A program made the position numbers and the translations under genes. A model generated the notes under the pieces. The model ran no database searches. It had not been told where the DNA came from and saw only the letters and a list, made by a program, of their open reading frames with translations. 39,781 nucleotides of DNA from Granulicella sp. (lineage in GTDB: Bacteria; Acidobacteriota; Terriglobia; Terriglobales; Acidobacteriaceae). The stretch spans positions 1-39,781 of the forward strand of contig PKWK01000209.1 of assembly GCA_003133205.1 (NCBI GenBank), in the 5' to 3' direction. Positions 26,516-34,557 of the stretch are shown one piece after another. The stretch's first letter is position 1. Each line of letters begins with the position of its first letter.

Positions 26516-27487
26516 ATGAAGAGTGTTGGTGTCTTGACGAGCGGGGGAGACGCCCCAGGAATGAACGCCGCGATCCGGGCAGTGGTTAGGAACGGATTGA
26601 GCCAAGGACTCAACGTGTGGGGCGTCTATGAAGGATACTCAGGTCTGATTGAAGGTAACTTCAAGCGGCTTGGAACGCGTGATGTGGGCAGCATCATTCA
26701 GCGCGGCGGCACGATACTAGGTAGCGCGAGATGTACCGAGTTTCATACCGAAGAAGGCCGGGAGCTGGCCATTCGCAGATTACATGGCGGCGGGATTGAA
26801 GGTCTGATCGTGATTGGAGGAAATGGGTCGCAAACGGGAGCCCTGGCGCTGCACCAGATGGGGTTCCCCGTAGTGGGCGTGGCGTCGACGATCGACAATG
26901 ATCTCTTTGGATCGGATGTGACGATCGGGGTGGATACGGCCCTCAACGTGGCGCTGAACGCGATCGACAGTCTAAAGGTGACGGCAGCATCACACCGCCG
27001 GGCATTACTAGTTGAGGTGATGGGGAGAAACTGCGGATACCTGGCGTTGATGTCGGGTATTGCAGGCGGAGCCGAGGCGATCGTACTGCCAGAAGTAGAG
27101 GTAGTTCCCGAGCAACTCGCGGAACGCATTCAGGGCGCGTATGAACGCGGGAAGCCCCACGTGATCATCGTCGTGGCAGAAGGCGCAAAGTACAACGCCG
27201 AAGGTTTGTGCCGGTACTTTCAGGAGCACGACCTGCTGCTGGGGTATGAATTTCGCTCAACGGTGCTCGGCTATGTGCAGCGTGGCGCACCGCCGACGTG
27301 TGCTGATCGATTGCTCGGCACGCGGTTAGGTTTTGAAGCCGTGGAACAGATGCTCGCGGGCAACGCAGGCGTACTGGTGGGTATGTCACGAGGCGATTTG
27401 ACGTGTACCCCGCTTGAAGTGGTTGCTCAAGGGCACAAGCCACTCGATCCCTGGTTTTTGAAAGCCGCCGACATCATGGCTCGCTGA
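26516..27487 (+). CDS. pfkA: 6-phosphofructokinase
   Basis: A 323-residue PfkA-family enzyme that phosphorylates fructose 6-phosphate in glycolysis. A GAGGAGAG site lies just before ATG. Motifs follow the family in order: TSGGDAPGMNAAIRAVV (phosphate loop), RGGTILGSARC, GGNGSQ at 101-106, STIDNDL with catalytic Asp127, EVMGRNCGY, GGAEAIVLPE and GYVQRGAPPTCADR (substrate-binding RGxPPT-type region). The odd points are Asn103 where ATP-dependent enzymes usually have Asp (GGDGS), and AST in place of PGT before the TIDND motif. Phosphoryl donor (ATP or PPi) should therefore be regarded as open. Asp127 and the substrate-binding residues are kept, so activity is expected. Confidence 0.92.
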   Translation: MKSVGVLTSGGDAPGMNAAIRAVVRNGLSQGLNVWGVYEGYSGLIEGNFKRLGTRDVGSIIQRGGTILGSARCTEFHTEEGRELAIRRLHGGGIEGLIVIGGNGSQTGALALHQMGFPVVGVASTIDNDLFGSDVTIGVDTALNVALNAIDSLKVTAASHRRALLVEVMGRNCGYLALMSGIAGGAEAIVLPEVEVVPEQLAERIQGAYERGKPHVIIVVAEGAKYNAEGLCRYFQEHDLLLGYEFRSTVLGYVQRGAPPTCADRLLGTRLGFEAVEQMLAGNAGVLVGMSRGDLTCTPLEVVAQGHKPLDPWFLKAADIMAR

Positions 27488-27516
27488 ATGGGTAGCCAGT
27501 CCTGCTACCGATTCAG

Positions 27517-27535
27517 GGTCGGTGACACGCCGACC
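27517..27535 (+). terminator. Hairpin after pfkA
   Basis: GGTCGG (27517-27522) and CCGACC (27530-27535) form a stem with a 7-base loop, 30 bp after the pfkA stop. Outer bases TTCAG and CTGAA could extend it with bulges. No clear T-run. Confidence 0.35.
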
Positions 27536-27600
27536 TGGACTGAACAACGTCCGGTGAGCCTGAGCGGGGGGCACAGGTCTACAGGGAGGTCGGACCTAGG

Positions 27601-27873
27601 CTAGGGCTCTCGAAGGTAGACGTTGAATACGCAGGAATGGCCAAGCCTGACTTGTTCCCTCGCCACGTCTGCCTGCTTCGCAAAGAACATGTATCTCTCT
27701 TCTATTTGGGTCACAACGTCGGGGTTTCGTTGGACTTCCTCATCATGAATGCTTTCTTCGCCGATCATCTCACTCACTTGGACGAAGTCAGGTGAAGAGC
27801 ACCGGAAGCTGATTACTGCGTCCCGTGACTTCATGTCACGTTGAAGCCGATTGAACTCCTTGCTACCTTGCAT
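27601..27873 (-). CDS. Hypothetical protein
   Basis: 90 residues, not recognised. It has mixed charge, ordinary amino-acid content and a plausible alpha/beta pattern (AVISFRCSSPDF, ERYMFFAKQADVAREQVRLG). No Shine-Dalgarno site precedes ATG 27873; an internal ATG at 27834 (MKSRDAV) is the other choice. The absence of a good competing frame and the soluble-protein composition are the only support. Confidence 0.4.
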   Translation of the reverse strand: MQGSKEFNRLQRDMKSRDAVISFRCSSPDFVQVSEMIGEESIHDEEVQRNPDVVTQIEERYMFFAKQADVAREQVRLGHSCVFNVYLREP

Positions 27874-28101
27874 GATTAAAGCGTACGACTCAATAGGCTT
27901 CGTGTCCGTGTCCTACAACACATGCATCGCGGCGGCAGTCACTGATGTTTCAACCTCTGGTACTGCTCGACTGTGAGACTGAGAAACACCACTCCACGTC
28001 CGACGCCTATGTTACGTTCCAGGGCTTGGCGACACTCCAGGTTGCGGAGAGCGCCCCGCGAGCCAAGCCGGCACTTGACGCCCACCAGCCGGAACCCCTT
28101 G

Positions 28102-28122
28102 GTAATACTTTCTCGCCTTAGT
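28102..28122 (+). repeat. 21-bp direct repeat, copy 1
   Basis: GTAATACTTTCTCGCCTTAG plus T; identical to 30275-30295 except for one base. The two copies are 2.17 kb apart and flank the URO-D-family gene and the recombinase-fragment module. Confidence 0.6.
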
Positions 28123-28305
28123 TCGGATAGGAACAGGGAAATAGCAGGGAATTTGACTTGCCAGAATTAGATCGAGATTTGGGCTTTGGGCGACATCGAG
28201 AGTTGATCGATTTTGGTTGAAATGCCCTGCGGCTCGTCCCCGGCCAGCGTCCTTCACGCGCACTCGATCCGGTATGGACCTGCGCCGCAGTTTGAATGTC
28301 AAACA

Positions 28306-28325
28306 GGGATTCGAACCCCCGGTAG
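28306..28325 (-). other. tRNA T-arm-like fragment
   Basis: Nineteen of 20 bases match the T-loop region of the tRNA-Ser gene (30432-30451). On the minus strand it reads GGGGGTTCGAATCCC. No acceptor or anticodon arm can be folded around it, so it is not a tRNA gene; it may be a leftover attachment site. Confidence 0.4.
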
Positions 28326-28544
28326 GGATCTGCAACAATGAGCAACTTGCAGGCTACTTTCCACGTGGTGTCCAACGTGCTGTCAATGTGGCTCCGACAT
28401 TCATCCGGCTGATTGAGAACAACTGGTTCGCAGACAGGAAAGACCTTTGTGCGATTTGCGATGCGCCCTGACGGAAGAATGGCACTCCTTTGAAGCCCTG
28501 CCGCTACCGGGCGAATAGCACTTGTCCGCACGATCGACCACGGC

Positions 28545-29579
28545 CTACCGCGTCATTTCTTCTACCGTCGAGATCAACGCTTTTATATTCTCCGTGGGCG
28601 CATAAGGAGGCATTCCTCCCCCGCACGAAACGATCAAGCGTGACCGGTCATCGAGAGCGTTCAGCATTTCGGTGATCGAGCGCGTCACGTCCGCTGGCGT
28701 CCCTTCGGCCAGCACGTCGCGCGGAGGAATGTTTCCCATCAGAGCAATCCGGTTGTTCGTCCAGGCCTTCATGTCCGCCAGTTTGTGCTGAATGCCGAAA
28801 TTGAGCAAATTGATTCCCGCCGCCTCGAGCAAAGGTGCGCTCGCCTTGCACGGCGCATCGTTGTGGAAGAACTTCACGGTCACGTCCGCGCTAAATATGC
28901 GCTGCAAATAGGGCAGGCCAAACGTCTCGAAATCGCGGCGGCTCACGAATCCAACGATATCGTCGAGCAAGAAAATGCCGTCGATCGACGGAAATGTTTC
29001 GCGCTGATACGCGATCCAGTCCACCAAAAAGTCCGTGACGATCGTGAGCAGGCGATGCATCAACTCCGGGTCCGTCTTGATCGCCTCCAGGAATTCCGGC
29101 GTGCCCATCAAGAACGAGGCGATATTGAGCGGGCCTCGGGCCACCGCGAAGCGGATCTTGTGACCGGCCTTTTCGATCTCCGGCTGTAAGTGCTGGAGCC
29201 GCTTGATAACAAAGGGCAGCAAGCCGTGTTTGCGCGGATTGGGCTTTTCGAGACGCTCTACTTCGGACGGCGAGTGCAGCATTTTCTTGGCGAAGGGGAA
29301 TTCGTCCTCGCCCCACACAGAGACGGAGCCGAAGGCGGAGGGCTCCGTGCACATTCCGTATTCAGACCAGAAGCCCGGCAGGAAAATAGTTTCCGGGAAT
29401 GTGCGAATGGCCTTGAGATTGTCGTCCAGAAAAATGCGTTCGTCGGTGAAGTAATCCAGAATCGTGTGGCCCGCCCAATTCGGGAGCCAGGGGCTATCGA
29501 TGATGAAAGCTGTTGGGAGAGGACGAAGCACCTCTCCGCAAACTACCGAGACGAGCGTGTTCCATTGCTGATCGTTCAT
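28545..29579 (-). CDS. Uroporphyrinogen decarboxylase (URO-D) family protein
   Basis: 344 residues of the URO-D/methyltransferase superfamily, a TIM-barrel group that includes HemE and corrinoid-dependent methyltransferases such as MtaA. Supporting segments are FPETIFLPGFWSEYG, RFAVARGPLNIASFLMGTPE, LLTIVTDFLVDWIAYQ, FHNDAPCKASAPLLEAAGIN, and ALMGNIPPRDVLAEGTPADV, which follow the family's order; the C-terminal LIVSCGGGMPPYAPTENI is typical of the non-HemE branch. It is not HemE itself: the N-terminal RxxxR motif of HemE is not seen. No corrinoid protein or other methyltransferase gene is nearby, so the substrate is unknown. The site before ATG 29579 is GGGG only. Confidence 0.78.
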   Translation of the reverse strand: MNDQQWNTLVSVVCGEVLRPLPTAFIIDSPWLPNWAGHTILDYFTDERIFLDDNLKAIRTFPETIFLPGFWSEYGMCTEPSAFGSVSVWGEDEFPFAKKMLHSPSEVERLEKPNPRKHGLLPFVIKRLQHLQPEIEKAGHKIRFAVARGPLNIASFLMGTPEFLEAIKTDPELMHRLLTIVTDFLVDWIAYQRETFPSIDGIFLLDDIVGFVSRRDFETFGLPYLQRIFSADVTVKFFHNDAPCKASAPLLEAAGINLLNFGIQHKLADMKAWTNNRIALMGNIPPRDVLAEGTPADVTRSITEMLNALDDRSRLIVSCGGGMPPYAPTENIKALISTVEEMTR

Positions 29580-29630
29580 GGGGCCCCATTATCTCACGGC
29601 AACTTTCGCTTCTAAGCTCCCATTGGGAGC

Positions 29631-30044
29631 GTGGATAAGTCTCAAAGCACCTGGTCAAACAGTCGTCATCTTCGATTCCATGATCTTGTCGGAGGTGATC
29701 GGAAATTGGCGGACGCGTTTGCCGGTAGCGTTGTAGATGCGTTCGCTCAATTCGAGCGGGAACTAATCCGCGAACGCCAGCGCGAAGGAATCGCAGTTGC
29801 GAAGGCTAAGGGCGGTGTCTACGATTTGCAGGTGAACGATAAGAGCTTCACAGACGGTTCCACACGTTCCGCTGCCCGCTGGAAAAAAGTTCTGAACGAG
29901 CTAATAGTCAGAGGTTTGCTAGTGGAGAGCACCAACGGGACGGTTGAAATCACGGATGATGGTTATGCGACTGCCGATGCTCTACTGGAACACACCAAAC
30001 TGTCAGACGGAGCGTTACAACTTCTTCAAGCCGCCGCAGGGTAG
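29631..30044 (+). CDS. Chimeric protein: serine-recombinase fragment joined to a winged-helix-like tail
   Basis: 137 codons from GTG 29631 (GGGAGC upstream). Residues 34-62 (VVDAFAQFERELIRERQREG, then IAVAKAKGG) are the end of a resolvase/invertase catalytic domain, where Arg-rich helix E starts. The N-terminal 100 residues of such an enzyme, with the catalytic Ser, are missing, and the DNA-binding end is replaced by another segment (RSAARWKKVLNELIVRGLLV, TVEITDDGYATADALLEH) of the winged-helix type seen at the ends of many bacterial proteins. It therefore cannot be an active recombinase. It could be a gene remnant or a new fusion. The next gene begins nine bases after its stop and resembles its tail. 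Confidence 0.55.
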   Translation: MDKSQSTWSNSRHLRFHDLVGGDRKLADAFAGSVVDAFAQFERELIRERQREGIAVAKAKGGVYDLQVNDKSFTDGSTRSAARWKKVLNELIVRGLLVESTNGTVEITDDGYATADALLEHTKLSDGALQLLQAAAG

Positions 30045-30053
30045 GGGCAGATA

Positions 30054-30275
30054 ATGGTGAGGAGGTCTATCGGAAACAGTGTGATACAGGCGGGCGGAAA
30101 GAGCTTTCCTGAGAAATACAGCCCAAAGGAAATGGCTTATTGCGAAGCTGCTCTTGATGAATTGCTGAACCGGGGTTTCATTTCAAGGCGCTCCGATTCT
30201 CACTACCTAGTCACAAAAGATGGTTTTGATTTTCTCGAAACGGTTGCGGCTCCCACCGGGGCGGAACTCGCTTAG
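30054..30275 (+). CDS. Small winged-helix-like protein
   Basis: 73 residues with AGGGG seven bases before ATG, the site overlapping the end of the previous gene, so the two are probably co-transcribed. The core (KEMAYCEAALDELLNRGFIS, HYLVTKDGFDFLE) has the same pattern as the tail of the preceding protein: helix, RG turn, beta-hairpin, and a TxxG(Y/F) helix. A DNA-binding winged-helix fold is inferred. The stop codon forms the start of the second 21-bp repeat. Confidence 0.5.
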   Translation: MVRRSIGNSVIQAGGKSFPEKYSPKEMAYCEAALDELLNRGFISRRSDSHYLVTKDGFDFLETVAAPTGAELA

Positions 30276-30295
30276 TAATGCTTTCTCGCCTTAGT
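30275..30295 (+). repeat. 21-bp direct repeat, copy 2
   Basis: Differs from 28102-28122 at one base. A related shorter unit CTCGCTTAGTAA lies just before it at 30267-30278. Confidence 0.6.
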
Positions 30296-30331
30296 AAGAA
30301 AAAACAGCTTCAAGAGCGTTACTAAGGCGAG
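30285..30331. repeat. 13-bp perfect inverted repeat (hairpin)
   Basis: CTCGCCTTAGTAA (30285-30297) is repeated in reverse complement at 30319-30331 with a 21-nt spacer. It could be a terminator for the two genes before it or a recombination site, since the left arm lies inside the 21-bp repeat. Confidence 0.6.
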
Positions 30332-30416
30332 GGCGCATTTAGCGCACAATCCGCAATGACGATAACCTATTTATTTTGTGTTATTTGCCTTTGTTTTGTG
30401 CGACTTGCTCAGTAAT

Positions 30417-30510
<94 letters not shown>

Positions 30511-30524
30511 GCATTTGTTTACGA

Positions 30525-31652
30525 CTACTTAGCTGGTTCTTGGAAACCCGCCGTTGTGCCGGTGTCAGTTCTGGTGTCAGTTCCGGTTTCTGTCCCAGAC
30601 CCGCTTTCGTAGAAAGCATCCATGGCATCCACTGCAGCCTGGTTAACTTTCGGCACTAGATGAGAATAACGCATTGTCATCTGGATAGTCGAATGTCCCG
30701 CGTAATGCGCCACCGCCGCCAGCGGTACTCCTCCCATCACCCAGCGGCTGCAGGCCGTATGTCGGTTGTCGTGCCAGTGGTAGTCGCCAATGCCAGCATC
30801 TTTCAGGGCTGGCTTGAACCAGTACGCCACCTTCGTCATCGGGCCGCCTTCGGTATTGAGGCACATCAGAGACTTCAACCTCTTGCCCTTGACCAGTTGT
30901 CCGTAGGCCTCGGCGCCCTTCTTGGAAAGAGGGACATACCGGATCTTGGGCTTGTTTCGGTCCTTCTGTTGATGGACGGCAAGCATCCTCGTTGTTGGCT
31001 CGTAGTCGCCAACACGGGACCGAAGTTGCTCCGACCATCGCATTCCGGTGTTTGCCGAGAGGACGAACACCGGGACATAGCTGGGGAACGTCTTTGAAAG
31101 CGCAGCGACCAGCTTTTCCTCCTCCTCTAAGCTCAGATACCTCACGCGATCATTCGCTTCATGCTTGCGACGAACGCCTGACAGTGGATTGCGGCTCGTC
31201 TTCTCGTTTGTAATCCCCACCCGAAAGACTAGGCTGAAGGCGGCTCTCCACCGGTTGTAGGTTGACGGCTTCCACTCCCGATCGCTGGCTTGCTTGTCCA
31301 TCCAGTCAATCAATTCCCTGCGAGTGATGGACACAGCCGCGCGACTGCCGAACACCGGGCGGATACGATCCATCCTTAGCTCGAAGTCGTGTGTAACATA
31401 CGGGTCGTTTTCTGACTTTGAGTGCTTCATAGCATCGTCGATCAGTTCGGAGAAGGGAAGTCGTTTGGCGTTCTTTAGCTCCGGAAGCTTGCCCCTCAGC
31501 TTGTCGGCACGGCGGATGGCCAGAAGACTCGTGGCTGTGCTTATGTTTCCAGCCTTTTCACGATGAAGTCTTCCGGACAAGTCCGCATACCTGATCCAAT
31601 AGATCTTGCTGCCAGGCATCTTCTCGTATATGCCCCGCGGCAGGTTACTCAT
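30525..31652 (-). CDS. Tyrosine recombinase / integrase
   Basis: 375 residues, the presumed integrase of the tRNA-Ser element. All active-site positions are visible: Arg205 in NTGMRWSEQLR, His294 and Arg297 in HWHDNRHT, His320 in YAGHSTIQMTMRY, and nucleophile Tyr329. The N-terminal region (GIYEKMPGSKIYWIRYADLS) is the AP2-like arm-binding type and a SAM-like core-binding domain precedes the catalytic part. AGGAG lies seven bases before ATG 31652. It overlaps the end of the excisionase-like gene by 8 bp, so the two are one operon. The C-terminus is a TETGTDTRTDTGT repeat. Its stop codon is 14 bp from the 5' end of tRNA-Ser. Confidence 0.92.
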   Translation of the reverse strand: MSNLPRGIYEKMPGSKIYWIRYADLSGRLHREKAGNISTATSLLAIRRADKLRGKLPELKNAKRLPFSELIDDAMKHSKSENDPYVTHDFELRMDRIRPVFGSRAAVSITRRELIDWMDKQASDREWKPSTYNRWRAAFSLVFRVGITNEKTSRNPLSGVRRKHEANDRVRYLSLEEEEKLVAALSKTFPSYVPVFVLSANTGMRWSEQLRSRVGDYEPTTRMLAVHQQKDRNKPKIRYVPLSKKGAEAYGQLVKGKRLKSLMCLNTEGGPMTKVAYWFKPALKDAGIGDYHWHDNRHTACSRWVMGGVPLAAVAHYAGHSTIQMTMRYSHLVPKVNQAAVDAMDAFYESGSGTETGTDTRTDTGTTAGFQEPAK

Positions 31653-31935
31653 CACTTGCTCCTGGATCGTCGCCCGGCGTGTTCGTCAACGTAGTCGATT
31701 CATCGGGAGGCGTGTTCGCCGGCTTGGGCGTTTCATCCGCCGGACGGATTGGCTTGGGGTGGTTGGAGCCGGCAAACCGACGAAGCGATTCGCGTGTGAC
31801 CAGGACCTTTTTGCCGACGCGGCGAGTATCGAGGTCACGGCGAGAGATGATGTAGTCGACAGAACGGATGCTCACACCCAGGCTCAGTGCTGCTTCTTTG
31901 TGGTTGTAGAGGAACTTCTCAACAAGATTGCTCAT
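31645..31935 (-). CDS. Excisionase-like helix-turn-helix protein
   Basis: 96 residues. GGAG lies eight bases before ATG. The N-terminal half is an HTH_17/excisionase-type winged-helix (FLYNHKEAALSLGVSIRSVD, YIISRRDLDTRRVGKKVLVT, RESLRRF): a short HTH followed by the R-x-G-x-x-V hairpin. The C-terminal 45 residues are Pro/Thr-rich and probably disordered. Its stop codon lies inside the integrase gene. It probably directs excision by bending attachment-site DNA, by analogy with Xis/AlpA proteins. Confidence 0.75.
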   Translation of the reverse strand: MSNLVEKFLYNHKEAALSLGVSIRSVDYIISRRDLDTRRVGKKVLVTRESLRRFAGSNHPKPIRPADETPKPANTPPDESTTLTNTPGDDPGASDE

Positions 31936-32113
31936 GTGCTTTTTCTCCAGTGCGAGGATCTCCTGTCCCGGGCCACAAGGGCCTAGGCGGATGATCGGTT
32001 TTAGTTACGAGGGTTGGTTGCGGTTGAATCTCCCGATTGCGTTTCTCTGAGTCTCATAATGCGCGACGGCCCATGAGCATTGAATCAGGTGAACCACCTA
32101 GAAACGCAGGGCG

Positions 32114-33145
32114 TCACTGCGGCCTCCCGCGCAGGTGTTCAGCTGCTGCGAAATACCCCTGAGCCAGCGTCGTGTCATGCAGCTTGGAGTATCTGCTGGT
32201 CATGGAGTAACTACTGTGTCCCAGCAGTTTCATCAGAATCAGACTGTCAATGTGGGCGTTGGCCATCCTGGTCGCAAAGCTGTGGCGCAATCGGTGAATG
32301 TTTATGTGAGGCAGGCCCAGAGTGCGACACCAGAGCGTTAAGGTGTACTGCACTGCGCGTGGGGACATCCGGTTGCTCCTTTCGGATAAGAACAACGCCG
32401 GATGTTCATCGGCCCGCGAAGATAAGTATTCCGCGTACAGCTGCAAAGTCTCCTCATCCACAAAGAACGTGCGTTCCTTATTTCCTTTGCCAATGACCTG
32501 GCCCGATCCTCCGACCTGCTCGTTACCCTGTGCATCCTCGCTCGACTCAATCTGGATGGTGTCTCGGTTCAATTGGCAGACTTCTGAAAGCCGGAGCCCA
32601 GTCGCAAGGAAAAGGGATATCAAAACCCGATCCCGGGTTCTGGTGATGCCCTCTATCAATAGGTCGAGAATCTCGACGTCCACAGGCTTTGGCTGGTCGT
32701 TCTTTTTCCACTTGCAGACGAAGTCTTTGAGTGGGTTGTGCATCCGCGAATTCCGAGTTGCTCGAACGAATTCGAAGAAGCTTGATAGCGCTGCCAGGCG
32801 GCGTGCGATCGACGCATCCGAGAGCCCGATGCGCCCGAACCTTGGATTTGCTTTCTTCTTCATGTGGTCGATGTAAGCGTTAATTACGGTGTGATCGACC
32901 TGGGTGATCCGTATGATCGATCTTTCTCGCATGAATGAATGAAACTGAAGAAGATCGCTCCGGTAGGACCGAATGGTTGCGGCGCTGCAGCTCTTTTGCG
33001 TGCGCCATTGTGTGAGGAACGGTTCAAAATCCATCAAAACTCCACTGCATCGGGTTGAGGTACACATGTCATTTCCTTGGAGGCGTACGTTGCGTGTAAC
33101 TGGTATTCCACGCAACGTACGTGCATCTGTCTCATTAGCAGTCAC
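32114..33145 (-). CDS. XerC/XerD-like tyrosine recombinase
   Basis: Up to 343 residues. The frame opens at GTG 33145, overlapping the stop of the upstream recombinase by 4 bp (GTGA); inner ATGs at residues 27 and 38 are possible starts and the core-binding domain begins near residue 40 (DFEPFLTQWRTQKSCSAATI). Active site: Arg185 (ATGLRLSEVCQL), Lys in GKGNKERTF, His284 and Arg287 (HRLRHSFATRM), His310 (LGHSSYSMTSRYSKL), nucleophile Tyr319. All six positions are present. It is more XerC/D-like than the element's integrase. Translational coupling to the zinc-ribbon recombinase suggests that the two work as a pair, as in Tn554-type or recombinase-trio systems. Confidence 0.9.
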   Translation of the reverse strand: MTANETDARTLRGIPVTRNVRLQGNDMCTSTRCSGVLMDFEPFLTQWRTQKSCSAATIRSYRSDLLQFHSFMRERSIIRITQVDHTVINAYIDHMKKKANPRFGRIGLSDASIARRLAALSSFFEFVRATRNSRMHNPLKDFVCKWKKNDQPKPVDVEILDLLIEGITRTRDRVLISLFLATGLRLSEVCQLNRDTIQIESSEDAQGNEQVGGSGQVIGKGNKERTFFVDEETLQLYAEYLSSRADEHPALFLSERSNRMSPRAVQYTLTLWCRTLGLPHINIHRLRHSFATRMANAHIDSLILMKLLGHSSYSMTSRYSKLHDTTLAQGYFAAAEHLRGRPQ

Positions 33146-34557
33146 TTACTGGGACCATTCTTCCTCTTGAGGAACTCCGACAAGCTGAGTACCTTGCGAG
33201 TGCTCGTGTGCCGCTGCTTGCGAGCCTGTTTGGTGGCCTCGTCATATCCTCGGCGGGCGACGTCGACGTTGACTTGCGCATATCCGGACATAGCCTCAAA
33301 TGACTTCCACCCGCCGGTGGCCATGATGGTCGCGGCGCTGGCGCCGGCCGCTACCAGGTTGGAGGCCATGGTGTGTCTCAGCCTGTGTGTGCTCCAGGTG
33401 TCGAAGCCTGTGTCATGGAGCTTCTTGCCCTTGTAGACCTTGCAAAGCACACGTTTCAGTTCCCCGATGAACGAGGCGACTCCGAGAGGTCTCCCGCAGC
33501 TGTTGTGTAGGAGATAGCCATGACCGCAGTCGGGATTCCGCTCTGCGAGCCATTCTTGGTAGTAGCGAACCGTTAAGTCCGAGAAGAAACCCACTCTCGG
33601 GCAATTGGATTTGTTCGGCAATCCCACTATGACGGTCTGCTTCTTCAGGTCAAGATCCCCGACTCGTAAGCGGCACATTTCACCGATTCTGAGCCCCGCT
33701 TCTACGCCCAGGGCTGCAGCCAAACGAAGCCGTGCATTGCCGCGCTCATGAAGGAGTTGCCACATGAGATCAACCTCTGCCGAATCGAGCGGGCGAGGCA
33801 ACCTGGTTTGCGTGCGAGTGGAATGGATCAAAGTCACAACCGGATTGCCGGCCTTCCTATAGCCGTGCGCAATTGCCCACTTGAAGAAAGTCGAGATGAA
33901 TGGCACAGTACCCGTGCGCCACCGCTGATTGGTCTTCACGGATGAAACAAGGTACTCAGTGATAGTCCGTGGGATTACGTCTTCAAGAGACGTGATCTTG
34001 TTGGCCTTCAGAAATCCGAAGAATGGAACCAAGTTCGTGGGCACTGTGGCTGGACTTCGATAGTGCAGTTGGACGAATCCATCAAGGTACTCCAAAACAA
34101 TGGCTTTGAGTGCCCCGAGATTCTCGTCCAAGTAGTTGCGGCGGAGATATCGCCCGTAGTGCTCGGCAGAAAGGAAGTAAAGGCCACCGACAGGTTTTCT
34201 CTGGCTATTGCCACGGAACTGTTCACCGCAGCATCCACATGTCATAAGCTGGTTTCCCTTAGTGCGCCTGCGGAGCCAGCATTGCGTCGAGCAGGTCAGG
34301 AAATCGGCATGGCGGTCGTAGAGGGTAGCAGGGACAAAGTTGTCGCAGCCCGGACCCTCACACTTATGCTCGTTAGCACCGATGTACCTGCCCGTCTTCG
34401 AGCGTTGAGTGATCGCGTTGCATTCGGGACCGCCGCAGGTCCAGTAGCGCGCTCCTGGCCAGGTCTCATGTGCGAGAAGAGATTTCTCACAGACGGGACA
34501 GCTTGTTTCGCCCGCCGCATGCTTCTTGATCCTGTCTTGGTATCTCGCTTCGCTCAT
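33142..34557 (-). CDS. Tyrosine recombinase with N-terminal zinc ribbons
   Basis: 471 residues. The first 110 residues hold three Cys clusters that look like zinc ribbons: CPVC (20-23) with C41 and C46; C66, C71, C89 and C93; and CGCC at 107-110. A core-binding helix domain follows (residues 150-245), then a tyrosine recombinase catalytic domain: Arg290 (EAGLRIGEMCRL), His391 and Arg394 (HRLRHTMASN), Trp417 in TGGWKSFEAMSGY (Trp in place of His, as in Cre) and nucleophile Tyr426. It overlaps the gene upstream by 4 bp (ATGA) and the gene downstream by 4 bp. The zinc ribbons could bind DNA or partner proteins; this is inference. Confidence 0.9.
   Translation of the reverse strand: MSEARYQDRIKKHAAGETSCPVCEKSLLAHETWPGARYWTCGGPECNAITQRSKTGRYIGANEHKCEGPGCDNFVPATLYDRHADFLTCSTQCWLRRRTKGNQLMTCGCCGEQFRGNSQRKPVGGLYFLSAEHYGRYLRRNYLDENLGALKAIVLEYLDGFVQLHYRSPATVPTNLVPFFGFLKANKITSLEDVIPRTITEYLVSSVKTNQRWRTGTVPFISTFFKWAIAHGYRKAGNPVVTLIHSTRTQTRLPRPLDSAEVDLMWQLLHERGNARLRLAAALGVEAGLRIGEMCRLRVGDLDLKKQTVIVGLPNKSNCPRVGFFSDLTVRYYQEWLAERNPDCGHGYLLHNSCGRPLGVASFIGELKRVLCKVYKGKKLHDTGFDTWSTHRLRHTMASNLVAAGASAATIMATGGWKSFEAMSGYAQVNVDVARRGYDEATKQARKQRHTSTRKVLSLSEFLKRKNGPSK

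Larger units (their letters stand above)
27874..28544. other. Region without a convincing gene
   Basis: About 670 bp between a hypothetical gene and the URO-D-family gene. It holds a 58-codon frame (27945-28121) of unknown meaning that ends inside one copy of the 21-bp repeat, and a 20-base match to the T-arm of the tRNA-Ser gene (28306-28325). Other frames are on both strands, Arg/Pro-rich and lack ribosome-binding sites. It looks like scar DNA of past integration events. Confidence 0.5.

Noticed and set aside
27973..28531. Short frames on both strands between the hypothetical gene and the URO-D gene
   Set aside because: Arg/Pro-rich composition, no ribosome-binding sites and no homology that I recognise.
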